Shown one piece after another: positions 12,801 to 24,748 of a DNA stretch of 64,000 nucleotides. The stretch's first letter is position 1. Each line of letters opens with the position of its first letter. The position numbers and the translations under genes were made by a program. This DNA is from Paragonimus westermani (Eukaryota; Platyhelminthes; Trematoda; Plagiorchiida; Troglotrematidae): NCBI GenBank assembly GCA_008508345.1, contig QNGE01000146.1:143058-207057 (forward strand), read 5' to 3'. Under the pieces are notes generated by a model. It made no database searches and was not told the DNA's origin. It saw only the letters and a program-made list of their open reading frames with translations.

Positions 12801-13387
12801 CACATATTGCGCGGTACAACCTACTTCACCTAAAAGTTCCCACGATTTCGAAACCCCATAGAGAATAGATCATACCAGTTAGCAGCCAGTAGAGGACGAC
12901 GCCGTTATTTGAGTTAGAGTTGCGGTAAAGTTGTGCATAAACGGAGTAAGTTCAACTGTTAAATCTATTAACTATCGACAAGTTATTACTAAACTAGCTG
13001 TCACTTTTTACGGTTCACTGTCGGGCGACGGGAATGAGGCAACATTTTATTCGGCTAGTTTCAAATTTATCTTTGAACCCACATGTGATTGTACATTTTG
13101 CTTTTCCCTGACAAGCAGGAACAAATAAGGGCACAGTTCGTGTCATGTTAAAAGCAACAAGTTTTAATGTCTTGTACATTCTAGATTTTAGCATTTGAAT
13201 CGTTAGTATACACTTCTCTTGCGTTAGGTATTTATTTAACTCAAGAATTCTAGTAGCGAGTTTTAGACCAGCATCCATATGGTGTTTTCGCTCGTCGGAT
13301 GAGTGTTTCAAATTACAAACAATCCGTAAAATAGTGCAAGGGTGAAACTGTTTATAATGTGCTGGAAAGAATCTTAATTGTCCAAAA
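9897..13387. other. No gene seen
   Basis: About 3.5 kb of A+T-rich sequence. Open frames are at most about 100 codons and unconvincing. No transposon fragment was recognised. Confidence 0.5.
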
Positions 13388-13413
13388 ATTTGTCACAATT
13401 TCTTGTGACAAAT
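13388..13413. repeat. Perfect 11-bp hairpin
   Basis: Arms ATTTGTCACAA and TTGTGACAAAT are separated by TTTC. There is no T-run or coding neighbour that would assign a role. It lies 187 bases before a second perfect hairpin. Confidence 0.6.
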
Positions 13414-13600
13414 GTTCACTAGCACCTATGAGTGTAATAATCTGTGATGTTCTCATGGAAACTATGTTTGACTATTATGCCTTTGTATTTAACAAATGAT
13501 ATCAAAGTGCGATTGATAATCTTGATGTAAATGTCGTTGTGTATCCAGAATGGAAGACAGCCTTAAGTCTTAAGACCGGAAGTAATGTGGTTAGTCATTT

Positions 13601-13626
13601 CGATTTTCAGCCTGTACTGAAAATCG
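13601..13626. repeat. Perfect 10-bp hairpin
   Basis: Arms CGATTTTCAG and CTGAAAATCG enclose CCTGTA. The function is unknown. It is not near a called exon end. Confidence 0.6.
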
Positions 13627-14061
13627 TGGGAAACTTTACACCTACGACATAAGCAATTCACGTGTATCCTGTTGAAACTTTCCGTTTTTCTAAAAAAATT
13701 ATTGTCCATCGAATTGATCTAGTTTTTAGTTGGGAAAAAAACAATCTTACACGGCTTCTGATGTCGTTGCGCCGATGAAACTTGTCGACTTTAAGCAGCT
13801 CTGTTCTTATGTCATGTTCGTGGGCAGAAATCAATCACTTTTAAGCTAAACGCAACCTGTTAACATAAAATAACGGATTCCGTCCAAGAACTTCCAAACT
13901 GAATCACTCCATTACCCATCCGCACAACTGGCGCGTTTCGATTCTTGTGATAACTACTTAATACTCTACCAGCACTGAATCTACGATTCATCCATATAAA
14001 TATTGTCAAACTTACTACGTATTATATGCTATATGTCACGTGCTCCACGTCGGTGTCTTAC

Positions 14062-14168
14062 GTTTTGACGTATAATTTTCATAATCTCATTAAACTGTAA
14101 GAACCAGGTTTTCCGGTGTAAGTTTTGGAAACCTAGGTCTCTGATCCGTTTCGCTTCACCTGGTATTC
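14062..14168 (-). CDS. Candidate internal exon, unknown protein
   Basis: On the minus strand a T-rich tract ending in TATAG precedes 14168, and a GTAAGA donor follows 14062. The 107 bases stay open in one frame (entry phase 1, exit phase 1) and read IPGEAKRIRDLGFQNLHRKT then WFLQFNEIMKIIRQN, a normal charged and hydrophobic mixture. The frame implied by direct joining to the candidate exon at 16626-16841 would hit a stop, so either an exon lies between them or they belong to different genes. No family was recognised. Confidence 0.33.
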
Positions 14169-14709
14169 CTATATAAAAAAAATGCAAATCCTCAAATTGC
14201 TGAACGAGATGTGGAATGATTTTCCGATAGCCTGCTATCAGCCCGCCTTCCAGTTTATTCATATGGTTGACAACTAGTACAACCTCTTAGCTTACGGTTT
14301 ACGGTTAACCTTCAGTAAATTAACAATATTTCGATAACTGCAATCAATGACCACAATTACGCAACCGAAAGCATCTGGTTTTAAAGTTGTTTACCACATT
14401 ATTATCAATTTAGGTGACTTTCAAGTGTTTTGGTCCAAGGGTCGTAACTACCAATGATTTATGTCAAATATTCTGATATACAGTTCACACTTAACTATGT
14501 CAATCTTGTACAAATATTTGCAGTAATAGAATATGTCTAATGTTTAATGTTCAGTTGTTGTTCATGGAATTTCAAATGGTACAAATTGTCCTGGATTTAA
14601 ATCATGGAAAACAAAATAATCTGAGTTTACCTCAAGGTCGTTCGACCTAAACATTATGCCTAGAAGCATTCAAAAAGTTACTCGATAATATATATTTTTT
14701 ATTGTCAAG

Positions 14710-14959
14710 CGTGTTGAGAGAAATCCCGGAAGGTAGAAATCAACAACAACAAGCTGCTTCCCTGGTTACTAAAGGAGTTATCGGTGTTCATATTAGCCAC
14801 AAAGTTTACTTCTTAAAAACAATCAGTAGTCGCCAGGACAAATACAACAAACACATGAAGCTCATTCACCTCCATAAAATATTGAAAGAAATCGGAGGTA
14901 TTGAAAACGATCGATTTTGTCTTACAGCGCAAGACTTTGTACATCAGTATCGTGAATAA
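14710..14959 (+). CDS. Candidate exon, unknown protein
   Basis: A T-rich tract ending in TCAAG precedes 14710. The frame is open for 82 codons to TAA at 14957-14959. It opens with LREIPEGRNQQQQAASLVTK, and later has a basic segment, KYNKHMKLIHLHKILKEIGG. A splice donor may end it earlier, for example GTATTG after GATCGGAG-like sequence near 14900. No family was recognised. The minus strand is also open here for 87 codons, so chance cannot be excluded. Confidence 0.25.
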
Positions 14960-16159
14960 CAAACTAGAATGTATTGAACGATAGTAACCGAACGAAATTT
15001 TGGGTAGATGTAGGCCGCCACTTAAATCTCTACATAACTCACAACAGATTGCATACAACATATGAAAAATGAGCACCGAATTTGTTCTTCATAAGTTTTC
15101 TTTGTGTTAAAATATAAGCATGGATATGCATAAAGAAGTTTGAATTTATGATTATGTGAAATAAATGGCTGTGCCATTTTTGCATGCCAGGGGACAAAGG
15201 GGAAATTCAAAACCGTTGCAATCGGAAGAGGTTGTATTCAGTGCCGACATCATAATCCAGGAATCTTCTGCCTGAAGTGCTTCAGTTTGATTTCTGCTTG
15301 ATTTTTTATTAGGCAATTAGTAGATTGTAAACAGGCTACTGCCACGATCATTGATGAGCAGTCTGGGTTTTGTTTCGTAACATTTCAGTTAAGCTTACAC
15401 ATTCAGTTACATCATGTTTATTCAGTTTACCTTTTTCGCTTCAGTGTTTTAGCTGTCGTAGTTGTTACTGCTTCTAAGCTGTTAATCGTTGATTTCGATG
15501 GAGAGTCTGCGCAGACGTTGAGCTTCAGATAAGAACTAGGCTGAGAATGCCTGAGTAACTCCATTAAACATAATACTTGAGGCTTACGAAAGTGTGTCTG
15601 ATTTGAGTGTGCTACTTACCATTCACTTAGATGACTCTGTATGCTGTTAACTCACTGTTAGGCCACCTGGTCCGATCGATTCACATACTTTGTTTTTCTC
15701 GTTTTAAAGAAGCAGGCTGGGTGGTTTATGATTAACATCGTTTTGCCTGTAAAATCTGCGTTATGACTCATACAACACATTTGTGATATATATGTAAAGG
15801 TTAAAATTTTTGTCGGTAACCTCAGTTTGTAGAAAGTAGAATATACATAATATAAGCCAATTATGAGTATACTCATATGTATCCAGCTAACTATTCTTAA
15901 ATTGCAACGCCTAGTGTGAATGGCACATTGACGGAGTGGCCATGCCAGTGTTTGTTATATACCGCACTCCACACATGACATGTTTTTAAGCGTTCGTCAT
16001 CAAGTTTTTATGCAACGCTGAACTAAAGTAAAAGGGACGCGGTAACGCAACTGATACCTCAATATCCGATGGAGGATGTTAAACCGAGAAAAATAACGAA
16101 AATAGCATATACGGCTTTGAATGTTCTGGTTTGGATTTCGGAAACTGCAATCCAACTAG

Positions 16160-17196
16160 ACACCGGTCACGGCTTGAATTCATTTCCTACATTCTCACAC
16201 GTCTTGGTTACGTGACAGTAGCGCAACAGATGAAGTCCACACTGATACGAAACGAGGATGCCGTTTACGAAGAGTTAACACCATTTGTCATACAGTGCGT
16301 AGTGCCACCTTCCAACGACTGGATAGTGAATCTGTGTAACCGTTAACATGTGGGAGTTGTCAGCTCTCATTACAGCAGGAAAGGAAGATTTGGTGTGAGC
16401 ATTGTGATTTGTGGCTAGCACGCTTCCTTTTCTTAGTTTCGCTCACCGCTTGCTGACTTAATGCACTCAAAAAACATCGTGGTGTACGCTACTTAGACTT
16501 GGTTTGAAACGGATGGGAATTTTTTCACATCTATAGGACTTGCCTTGTCTTTGAACGGAGATCAGACAGTCGTGAAATTCATTTCTGAAGGTGAGGGAGA
16601 TTTGTTTCATTGCAAGTGCGCTTACGAACAGGGTCATCAGCTGTCTCAGTACGCTTATCAGAATCTCTTTTTTAATTGACTTTTGGGTATCGAGGGCAAC
16701 TTTAGACATTTGCACGAACAGTATATTTCGGGGTGGTACTTCGTTTAACTTCCTAACTAAATTTTTCAAAGTATTCTCCGTATGAAGCCTTTCACATGGC
16801 ACTGTTTTCTTGATCTTTAGAATGGTACCAGAAACCATGACCTGCATGAGACATAAGAATTATATTAACCAAGTTTTCAATGATCATCTGCGGTCCTGTA
16901 CACGTAAACTACTTTGACATTTGAACCGTTTCATTATTTCATGTAGCCGGTATAAGAAAAGTTTCTATGACGAATTCTGCAAGTTAGCGAATACATTTCT
17001 TGATCCCACTGCAATCCATAACGCCAATTACGTCGTCACCTTTTCTACGCATACAACTGTACAACGCGAAGGGAGTAACGCATTTTTATCAGATTCAGCA
17101 CGAAGCGGTTTGATGTTTAGGCACTTTGCTGATTTCTTAAATGAAAGGAACAGTTTCGGTATGCAGTTTGAAGATATGACGAGAGCAGTTGACTAG
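16160..17196 (+). CDS. Candidate two-exon 3' end of a gene, unknown protein
   Basis: Proposed exons are 16160-16333 and 16947-17196. The first starts after CCAACTAG, reads SRLEFISYILTRLGYVTVAQ and is open to a GTGTAA donor. The second starts after a strong pyrimidine tract (TTTCATTATTTCATGTAG), reads RYKKSFYDEFCKLANTFLDP and ends MQFEDMTRAVD followed by TAG. The first exon leaves in phase 2 and the second enters in phase 2, so the frame is kept. The donor of exon 1 is weak. No family was recognised. A minus-strand candidate exon (16626-16841) sits inside the proposed intron, so at least one of the two may be false. Confidence 0.32.
16626..16841 (-). CDS. Candidate 72-codon internal exon, unknown protein
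   Basis: On the minus strand, CTTATGTCTCATGCAG precedes 16841 and a GTAAGC donor follows 16626. Between them lie exactly 216 open bases (phase 0 to 0). Readable pieces include ENTLKNLVRKLNEVPPRNIL and SKVALDTQKSIKKEILISVL, which suggest amphipathic helices. It has the longest open interval between good splice sites among the exon candidates. The open frame continues past the donor to a 126-codon total. No family was recognised. Confidence 0.35.
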
Positions 17197-17727
17197 TCGA
17201 AGACCTAGGACTGATTGCTCTTCGTTTCTCACACACAAACATTACATACGGTGGCTTATAAGCTTCACAAGACGACGCATCAACTGTTCAAAATAGAAGG
17301 AGTGGGGTAGCAGGTTTTTTCGCACAAATCTACCACTGCGATACAATGACCACTGGATAATTCAAAATGAAAGTATACCAAATGTCGCAGAGATGTGTGC
17401 AAATGAGAAGCACTCCGATACTTCAGTCTACATCGAACCAGCCATTTCTAAATCATTTGAACTATTTTTACCGTGGAGTTTGTTCGGACCATAGTAATGA
17501 GATCTACTGATATGTTCAATATGAATAACCACATTGGAGCCGGCTGAAACCTGATAGATTGCGAATTGCACGCCAACCTCTGTAAAACAGCATGCGACTA
17601 GCCTTCTAACACACGAACAAAGATGAACAGATGGATCCTGAAGGGAGGTCAGCCTGGTTGTCTACCATCGGTGTCAATACCTTGGCAGTGATAAGCATAT
17701 AAGCAAATTTTTCTCAACACGCTGCAG
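17197..17727. other. No gene seen
   Basis: Contains no frame worth reporting. It may be 3' flank of the gene proposed just before it. Confidence 0.4.
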
Positions 17728-17790
17728 TACAGCGATCATTCGGATGAAAACAGCGTCAACGAGGCCATTGTGTTGTGTAGAAGAGGCGAG
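17728..17790 (+). CDS. Candidate 63-bp exon, unknown protein
   Basis: The acceptor tract TTTTTCTCAACACGCTGCAG is good and the donor after GGCGAG is GTACAT. The piece is 21 whole codons, phase 0 to 0, reading YSDHSDENSVNEAIVLCRRG and one further residue. The frame remains open beyond the donor for another 27 codons. It does not phase-match the exon at 18890, so no link is proposed. Confidence 0.22.
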
Positions 17791-18673
17791 GTACATTCGC
17801 CGGAACACATTCCTGGCACTGAATTGGTGTTTAACGTACTTATCTCACTTTTCTGTCCTAGCTTTCTTAGCTGATTTAATCAAAGAACTGCTTTTCTGCA
17901 ACAAGAATGATATGACTAGATGCATATTGAACTTTCCACTGGGTATCCTACTTCATTCGGAATTTTTTTATCGGATTGTCAGGTTCATCCGGTCACAAAA
18001 CTCAAAGATTGCTGGTTTGCATGTTGCATGGGACTGTATAGTTAGGTTGTTTCTTTTTTATAAAAGTTAACGTAGAGTTTTGTACCATCTCCACTGTAGT
18101 TCACGCCTTGATCGAAAAACACTCCACTGATTAAAAATTAGACCAGTATTCTTTCTTATTTGATAACCAGACGTGGGTTTTAGTTAGTTACAGCGCAACC
18201 ACTGGGAATGCCATCAAAATGTCGTAGACAAGGTGAACGTCATTATGCAGGCTGTCTTCTTTTGACTAAACATGTAAACTGTGCACTCATAGTCACACGA
18301 CTGAAATACGACCGAATGATTGTCTGGACAAAACACCCTGGAAATGGGTTGTTACGAGGGTTGAACAATACGGACGGTAAAAGCAGATGTAATGCTGATT
18401 TACTGTCGTTTTCTCATCACACTTATCGAGTTAATCGTCACATGTATTATCCTAAAGCAATCATAAGAATATCACAAGTTTCATACTTTTTTAATCAATC
18501 AGTAAAACGGTACAACACCCCGTACCATAGTTGAAGGTGATGGTCATGGAACACGAACAGCACACATTAGTGATCATAACTGTATAAACCACGCTGATGA
18601 GAACATGCGGAATGCTCGAAAACACGGAAAGCGACATCGAAGCCGGATTGCTGTTACTTAACTGTTAGATTTG

Positions 18674-18757
18674 CACTGATGATGTCACCTCGCTTGGTGA
18701 TAAAACGTTTGCAACCTAAATGCCCAGCTCGGCGAACATATCAATAACAAAACCAAT
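18674..18757 (+). repeat. CTGATGA...GAAAC dispersed unit, direct copy
   Basis: Same unit as 8221-8293, here on the plus strand: CTGATGA (18676-18682), the CACC/GGTG stem, then GATAAAACG in place of GATGAAACG, GTTTGCAACC, and CAGCTCGGCGAACATATC. The change to TAAAA removes the G that a hammerhead core needs. If the unit is a ribozyme relic, this copy should be inactive. Confidence 0.75.
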
Positions 18758-18889
18758 GCATTCAAAGCGTTTGATTAGCCGTATGTTTTTCATATCGCAT
18801 GCTTACATTGCATGTTTACGGGCGTAACTTTAAATGTTTGAGAAGACCGATCGGTGTGTTTGTCTTACAACCCACATTCTCCTCATTAG

Positions 18890-19932
18890 AAAAAATGCAA
18901 CATATACCAGCAATAAATTATCTGGAGTAGGATATACCTTTAAAAGAAATGGATCCAACGTGAGTATGATTATCTGTGTTGGGAACGGCTCTGGGCATTC
19001 AACACAGATTGATCATTTACGTGTGACCTCTAAGATGAGATGTTTAAACAATGCGTCAACTAACAAACCTTACCAACGTTTCGAAAACACTCGAAAGGAT
19101 CTGTTTAAGTTTAGGATGAACATACCTATACATATTCAAACAATGTCTCAGTAGCACGTTTACTCACCAGAGTTTTGTTCAAGTTTCAATGTGTTAGTTT
19201 GACCAGGCACACGCAGATTGCAATGATGTTTTTATCATCATCATCTCGGAAAAACCGTCATAGGAAATATTGACTTATGGTTACTCGCGAAAGCATACGT
19301 TCTGCTTCTGTTAAAAAAATTAACAATTTGTTTAAGCCAACTAAACCGTTGGCTTTTCGTACGAGCTTACATGTTTGTTCTTCGTAATGCAACTTGTATA
19401 AGTAATATTAATTTGATACTTTTTTATTTATGGCAACAAATGCGTACTCATTTATTGTTTAGAAACACAAAGTAGGTTTGCTTTTCAACTGAAAAATCAG
19501 GTATGAATACCTTCGCTTGCATTAGTGCAGCACTGTGAGACAGTTACAAGTCAGGCCGGTTTGATTCGGAAGGTGACCCAGTTCACAATGTCCCTGTTTG
19601 CAAGCTATCGTTTTGGTTTTTCTGATGCAACAAACTTCAAAAAATACATGGGCCGATTTTAGCCAATCTATTTGCGAAAGTCAACCGTTACGTTTTACCT
19701 ATTAAATAATAAATTCAACAACACTCACGCAATCGTTCTTCTGGTGTATACCTCTAACAGTCAACATTAGTTCCATCCGTGTGACAGAGTTTGTTTAAGT
19801 ATATCGCAGGTACTACACATAACATCTACTCAGTAGTCTGTATAATGTCCTCTCTGATCAAATTGATTCACCGCAATTGCGTCCTCATCGATTTCGCTGG
19901 TATGATCAGCAGCCCGTTCCCTGGTTAAACAT

Positions 19933-19980
<48 letters not shown>

Positions 19981-22900
19981 CTAACACCTAATCCCAACAC
20001 TTCTGACAAACTGTTTCAGTGCAATTGTAGTAGCTGTTTTCGTGTTACGTAAGTGACCAGTTCAAGTGCTTCCCTAGAATTTGAAGTGAACTTTTGCTAT
20101 CAACCACTCCCTCTACTGGCTTCTACAGTACCTCTCGTTGTGCTTAATTACCACATGTGTAAATTTAACACGTTTGTTTTCGAACCTGTAAAATATTGGT
20201 ATGCCACTTTTTCAAACACTTCATCACGAATGAAACTCAAGCTGTTGTTTTTTGCCGCATTCGTAAATAGATACCTGTGACGACGCATTGAAAGCGAAGG
20301 TTATCACGTAACTATGTACAAATCGGTGGAGAATAATGATGGCGTTCTATTTGGTGTTGCTCATTTGGAGATGGCTTATGTTCCAAAGGTGTACACTTGA
20401 ACCTGAGCAACTCTAAATAACATTTTGGTGCGATTCCATTTCGCTACTCTCCATAGGAAACTGCGTTTCTATCTAGACACAGTACTCTGGATACTTCATC
20501 TCCAGTTTGCGACCGCTGTACTATTTGTACTGAAGCTGGACTGGAACGGTTTCGTGATCGTAGAAAGGTTAACTAATCACAACGCAGGTTCAGGCAGTTG
20601 TAAACGGAACTATGGCTAATCGGCGGCAGTCGATCAAAAACGGCAATCAGGTGTCGTTTCAAATTTTGGTTGTACTGGAGGCTGAACACATGTCAGGTTC
20701 CACTAAATAAATTACTTAGGTCGTTGTCGTAAAAAGCGCCAACATGACTATCAGTCAGTAGGCAACAACTTTGCTGTCCATTGTCAAACTTTAATGTACG
20801 GACTGTAATTTGTCTTCAGAAAATTCTTGCTTTTATAACAAACTAAAGTTCTGTAGTGCCGACAAAACAGTCTTTTTTTTTAGAAATTTTGACTTACAAC
20901 AGCTAGTTACAGTCATTTGCTATCCGTGCATTTGTGAACTGTGAAACCACTATAGTTTCCGGCACGTTGGTCTGACCCAGCCATCGCTTGCAGAAACTTT
21001 ATGACAACTTATATTGTCACAGAAGCAGTTCGTGTTAATTTTTGTTTCATTCTTGTTGGTTAATTGTCATGATCTTGGTTTTCAATTATGTAAGTTGTGC
21101 ACATCCCTCATTGGGCTTTTAACTTATGTTTGTCCGTTTTCCCTACCGTTCCTTTCCCGCGTTAATTCACCGGTTCTTTTGCAAAACGTTGTTCCTCGTA
21201 CCCTTTCTCTATCTCAGTTTTCGTATTTTTTTGTTATGCTGCGGTGTATCACCGTTTAATGGGACCCCGTAATTATCTTCGTAAGGCACAATCTCTGTCG
21301 AGGAAGATGTTACATCACCGAACAAACATAAATGGGTTTCACAGTTTAATTATATGTAGCAGAAACGTGGGCTGAAATTTAAGGCATATTGTAAAGCGTG
21401 CGCTTCACAAGTTGTTTTAAGTTCCTGCTGTAAGAAGGAAACATACAAGGAACGAAAATTTGTGTGCCCAACCCGTAATTCCTATTGTAATAATCGTAAA
21501 GAGGAAAATTCGAGGAAATGTGTAATTTTATTCTTTTTTTACCATTGTATGCCTCTACGAAATAATTATTAGCCAACAAGAATGTGGTTTGGGGTGAAAC
21601 TTTCTTCAAAAAGAGTTTATTTGTTAAGCAAAAAACAGTTCCAACTTGCTGTTTATATTCAAAATGCTGTACACTGCTCCATATTCTAGGCGTTTAGAAA
21701 TCGAAAAGCGAACGACCATTTTGATTGTCTTCACCAGTAGGTTCACGTAACTTCAAACAAACACACTGGTGGATTGTGTCCGTTCGAACCGATGATGATA
21801 TGATGTTTCATCATTTTCAAGTTTTTGTGCAGGTCGTGCTCGTTGAGTCCTATTTGAACCATGCTAACAAACTTTGTGTCTTTAAAATGTAATATAAATT
21901 AGTGTGAAGCTAGTGAATACATTCAGCGGTGTACTTTCACAATTCCTATGTTAAGTTCGACATCTGATTCTGTTTACTGTCCAATATACAGTCCAATGCC
22001 CCATGGTCATTCTACAATAGTTGCTAAGTCAGTAAAACTGAAGTCGACTGAACGTTGTGCAAGCTATGTATTTGTAATTCAGCACGTTACCGATCTGTAC
22101 CGTTCGTAGTTACTGGCCAGGGAATCTGGTTGAACAGAACAGGCATGATACATTTTATGTTTGATCAGCTTGACAAATCAGCTGCCTTGCCGTCACAACT
22201 GCTACGTACTGCTACGTACTTTCGGTAATCTCAAAAACACCGTATGACCAAATTTTGAGGTCAACGAAGTTGTATCACCCAGATAGCTTAGGCTGACAGG
22301 CAGTAAAAGCGGGCTGTCAAAAATAGTAGTTACAAAGATACAAACATCGTATGCTTGCCAGGTTAGTCGTTTCAGCTATGAACTATATTTTCTTTTCTAC
22401 CGGAGGTGACTACATTAAACGAAGGTACGATTGTTGGTGGAAACAAACGCCCTGCTTGTTGTGCAATACTTGACACTGTAGGGTTGAAAAAGTTCCGGAA
22501 AGATTACAATTGCCGCTGTAGTGAGTACGGCTGGATGAGGTGTTATTCGGATAGGGGGAGGGAGAAATGTTGAATGTAGCAGACAATTGTATACAACGAT
22601 TAGTAAGGATCCACTTGGGGGCATTCAGAACATTTCGTTCCCTTGCTAAATTTGAATAAGGCAATTAGTGGACACAAATAGTATAATGTTCTCTTGAAAA
22701 CACTGTGTACTTTCTGTCCACATATGGAACCAATTCTAAGCACTGAGATGATGTTCCATAGGCGGGCACGGAATCTAAAACATGAGCAGCCGGAACGTTG
22801 ACAGAAGTCGTTTTCGAATAAGCAGAAATGGATTTTGACGTCTGATAGCTACTGCCTCAGCAAACTGGAAAGTGCATTCCCGGCTGCATCAAAAAATTAC

Positions 22901-24748
22901 AGAGAATGCGTCACAAATTTTGACTGTTTGTCCTTCTTGGCTTACACATTTTGCTACTGACGGTGCCGGGTGCCCTCTGTTGTCCGCTTTACACTGTCCC
23001 AGAGTTTTAGTTGTGTTTCTAGCCACTTGATACGAGAAGCAACTGACGGTTTTTACTTTTGTAGCTCACATTGCGTCCGTACGAACATTGCGCAATCAAC
23101 GGGGTGTGACAGACGTAGACTGTCTGCTCTTAACCGAAGATACTGGTTTGCTATATTATACATAGTTTTACAAGACCTGGGCACGGCTGCAGTTAAACAA
23201 ATTTTTGTTATTTTTGACCAGTCATCATCTAGAAAGGGGAGTTTTGGACGTACTGGGTTGTATCTTTGCCGTGACGATACTGCTGCAATTCTTGGTAAAT
23301 TGCAGAGGGTTCCAGTTAGCCTGTACCGTGTCTGTGGGTGTGCTTATTTCTAACAGTGGACTGTCTTCCGTGCATAGCTTCCTCGCTTTAAAAAAGAGCT
23401 TTCGAACTGGACTTCTTTCAAAATGCACCGTACGGAAGCTGTCAAAATGCGTACACTTTTCTGTCAGCATAGAATTTCGGTGTGTTCAAAAACAATTTCT
23501 GTGGACCTCGGGGTTGTATTGGTAGGCAACATGCCCATTATTGTTATTGTCCTTTCCGTGTTTGCTCGTCTGAACTCATAAACCACGACTTCCACCCTAA
23601 GAAACATTATGTTAGTGTTTAAAATCGATTACCTTTCCATGTGTGACCCAAATTTAAAAGACGTTACTCCGGAGAGCATCACACAATTTCCATTTTCTCA
23701 ATGTTTTATTGAAACAGCTACAGACAGTTATAGATTATCTGGATCAAATGCTGTTTGATTACGATCACCTACAAGCCCAGGCTCTGTGCTCAGCGTTCAT
23801 GTATGGTTTTAGTGAACAATGCATGGTACTGAAACAGCGAACACAGTTGGCATACTGATTGGAAAATGCAGTTTTTTTGATAAGGGAAAGGTCAGAAAGT
23901 ATACAGGAAATAAACGACAGTGAGTAATTACGAGTGCTACTCAATTTTTATTGATCCGAATCCTTTACCATTTACCGGTAGTTGGGACACTTTTCAACGG
24001 GTTAATGATTTCTGCATTCTCTAATTAGATGGCAGTCTTGGTGGTTGGGACAGTTACTGCCTCCTCCCAAAGCAACTGGGCAATATGTGCGTCACTCGCA
24101 AGCGAATTTGGCTGAGTTTTGTAATGTTAATTCAGTCGTACCTAGTTTGGGGTCAGCAAAGCATTGGCCTCTGTGTTTGTTTGATAAAACTGCAGCCAAG
24201 GTTCAACTGCAGGCTTTGGAAATACTATAAACTATCAACGAGCACTGATATGGACAAAACTTGAGTCTATTCCTTTTTTCGTAAAGAGGTTGATTAGAAA
24301 GTGTATGGAAGTGTGAGAGCCTGGAAAGACTGTAAGAGATGGTCAAATTACATCAACCAAAGTTTAATAATACTTAGCAACACATTTTATTCGTGGTTAC
24401 GACAAGTGTATCAGATGGATGTGTAAGCTTACTTGAAGATGAAAACATATATTATAATTTAGGTGAATAGGGTTTAGTAACGTGAGAGAGTCATTCTGTT
24501 GGATGAAAACACAAATGACCATACCAAGTTGTACGCTAGTACTGTTATACTAAGTTAACTGACTGTAACATTCTTAAAAATTGCCGACCATCAGTATTCC
24601 AGGGAATGTGATGGGAGACCTTGTGGAGGTAGAGTACCACACTGAGTGCCCCATGGCCCAGATCAAACAGTGTGATTTAACTGCTGACACCCGTAAACCA
24701 GTGAAAGCTAAGCAAAAGAGATTAAATGAAGAACTAATGGCAAAATAA
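18890..24748 (+). CDS. Candidate six-exon gene, possible small membrane protein
   Basis: Proposed exons: 18890-18959, 20020-20048, 20457-20548, 21220-21282, 22482-22520, 24603-24748. Most acceptors follow clear pyrimidine tracts; the best is before 21220. Donors are GTGAGT, GTAAGT, GTTTCG (weak), GTAAGG and GTGAGT. Phases agree at all five junctions (0, 2, 1, 1, 1). Exon 3 reads LDTVLWILHLQFATAVLFVL, a likely membrane span. Exon 4 reads FVFFCYAAVYHRLMGPRNYL, a second possible span followed by a basic stretch, LKKFRKDYNCRC, in exon 5. Exon 6 contains GDLVEVEYHTECPMAQIK and a lysine-rich end, then TAA overlapping AATAAA. The 5' end was not found, so the model is partial. A CAG/GTTCAG donor at about 20587 would lengthen exon 3 in the same phase. 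The LQF...LKLDW pattern faintly recalls the TMEM185/TMEM60 group, but I do not assign it. Confidence 0.42.
19933..19981. repeat. (ACA)n microsatellite
   Basis: About 16 uninterrupted ACA units. It lies in the proposed intron before the 29-bp exon at 20020. If it were transcribed and translated in another frame it would give a poly-Gln or poly-Asn run, but no surrounding frame supports that. Confidence 0.95.

Noticed and set aside
20020..20595. Alternative frame in the 20.46-kb exon with several cysteines (CDRCTICTEAG)
   Set aside because: Looks zinc-finger-like but does not join in phase with the exons on either side; the hydrophobic frame does.
21014..21259. Hydrophobic frame resembling a signal peptide
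   Set aside because: It starts at TTG rather than ATG and runs through the pyrimidine tract of the acceptor before 21220, which explains its hydrophobic reading.
22371..22400. 30-bp piece between TTTCAG and GTGACT that also fits the phase of the 18.9-24.7 kb gene
   Set aside because: It would leave an 81-base intron before the next exon and has a weaker donor. The model works without it.
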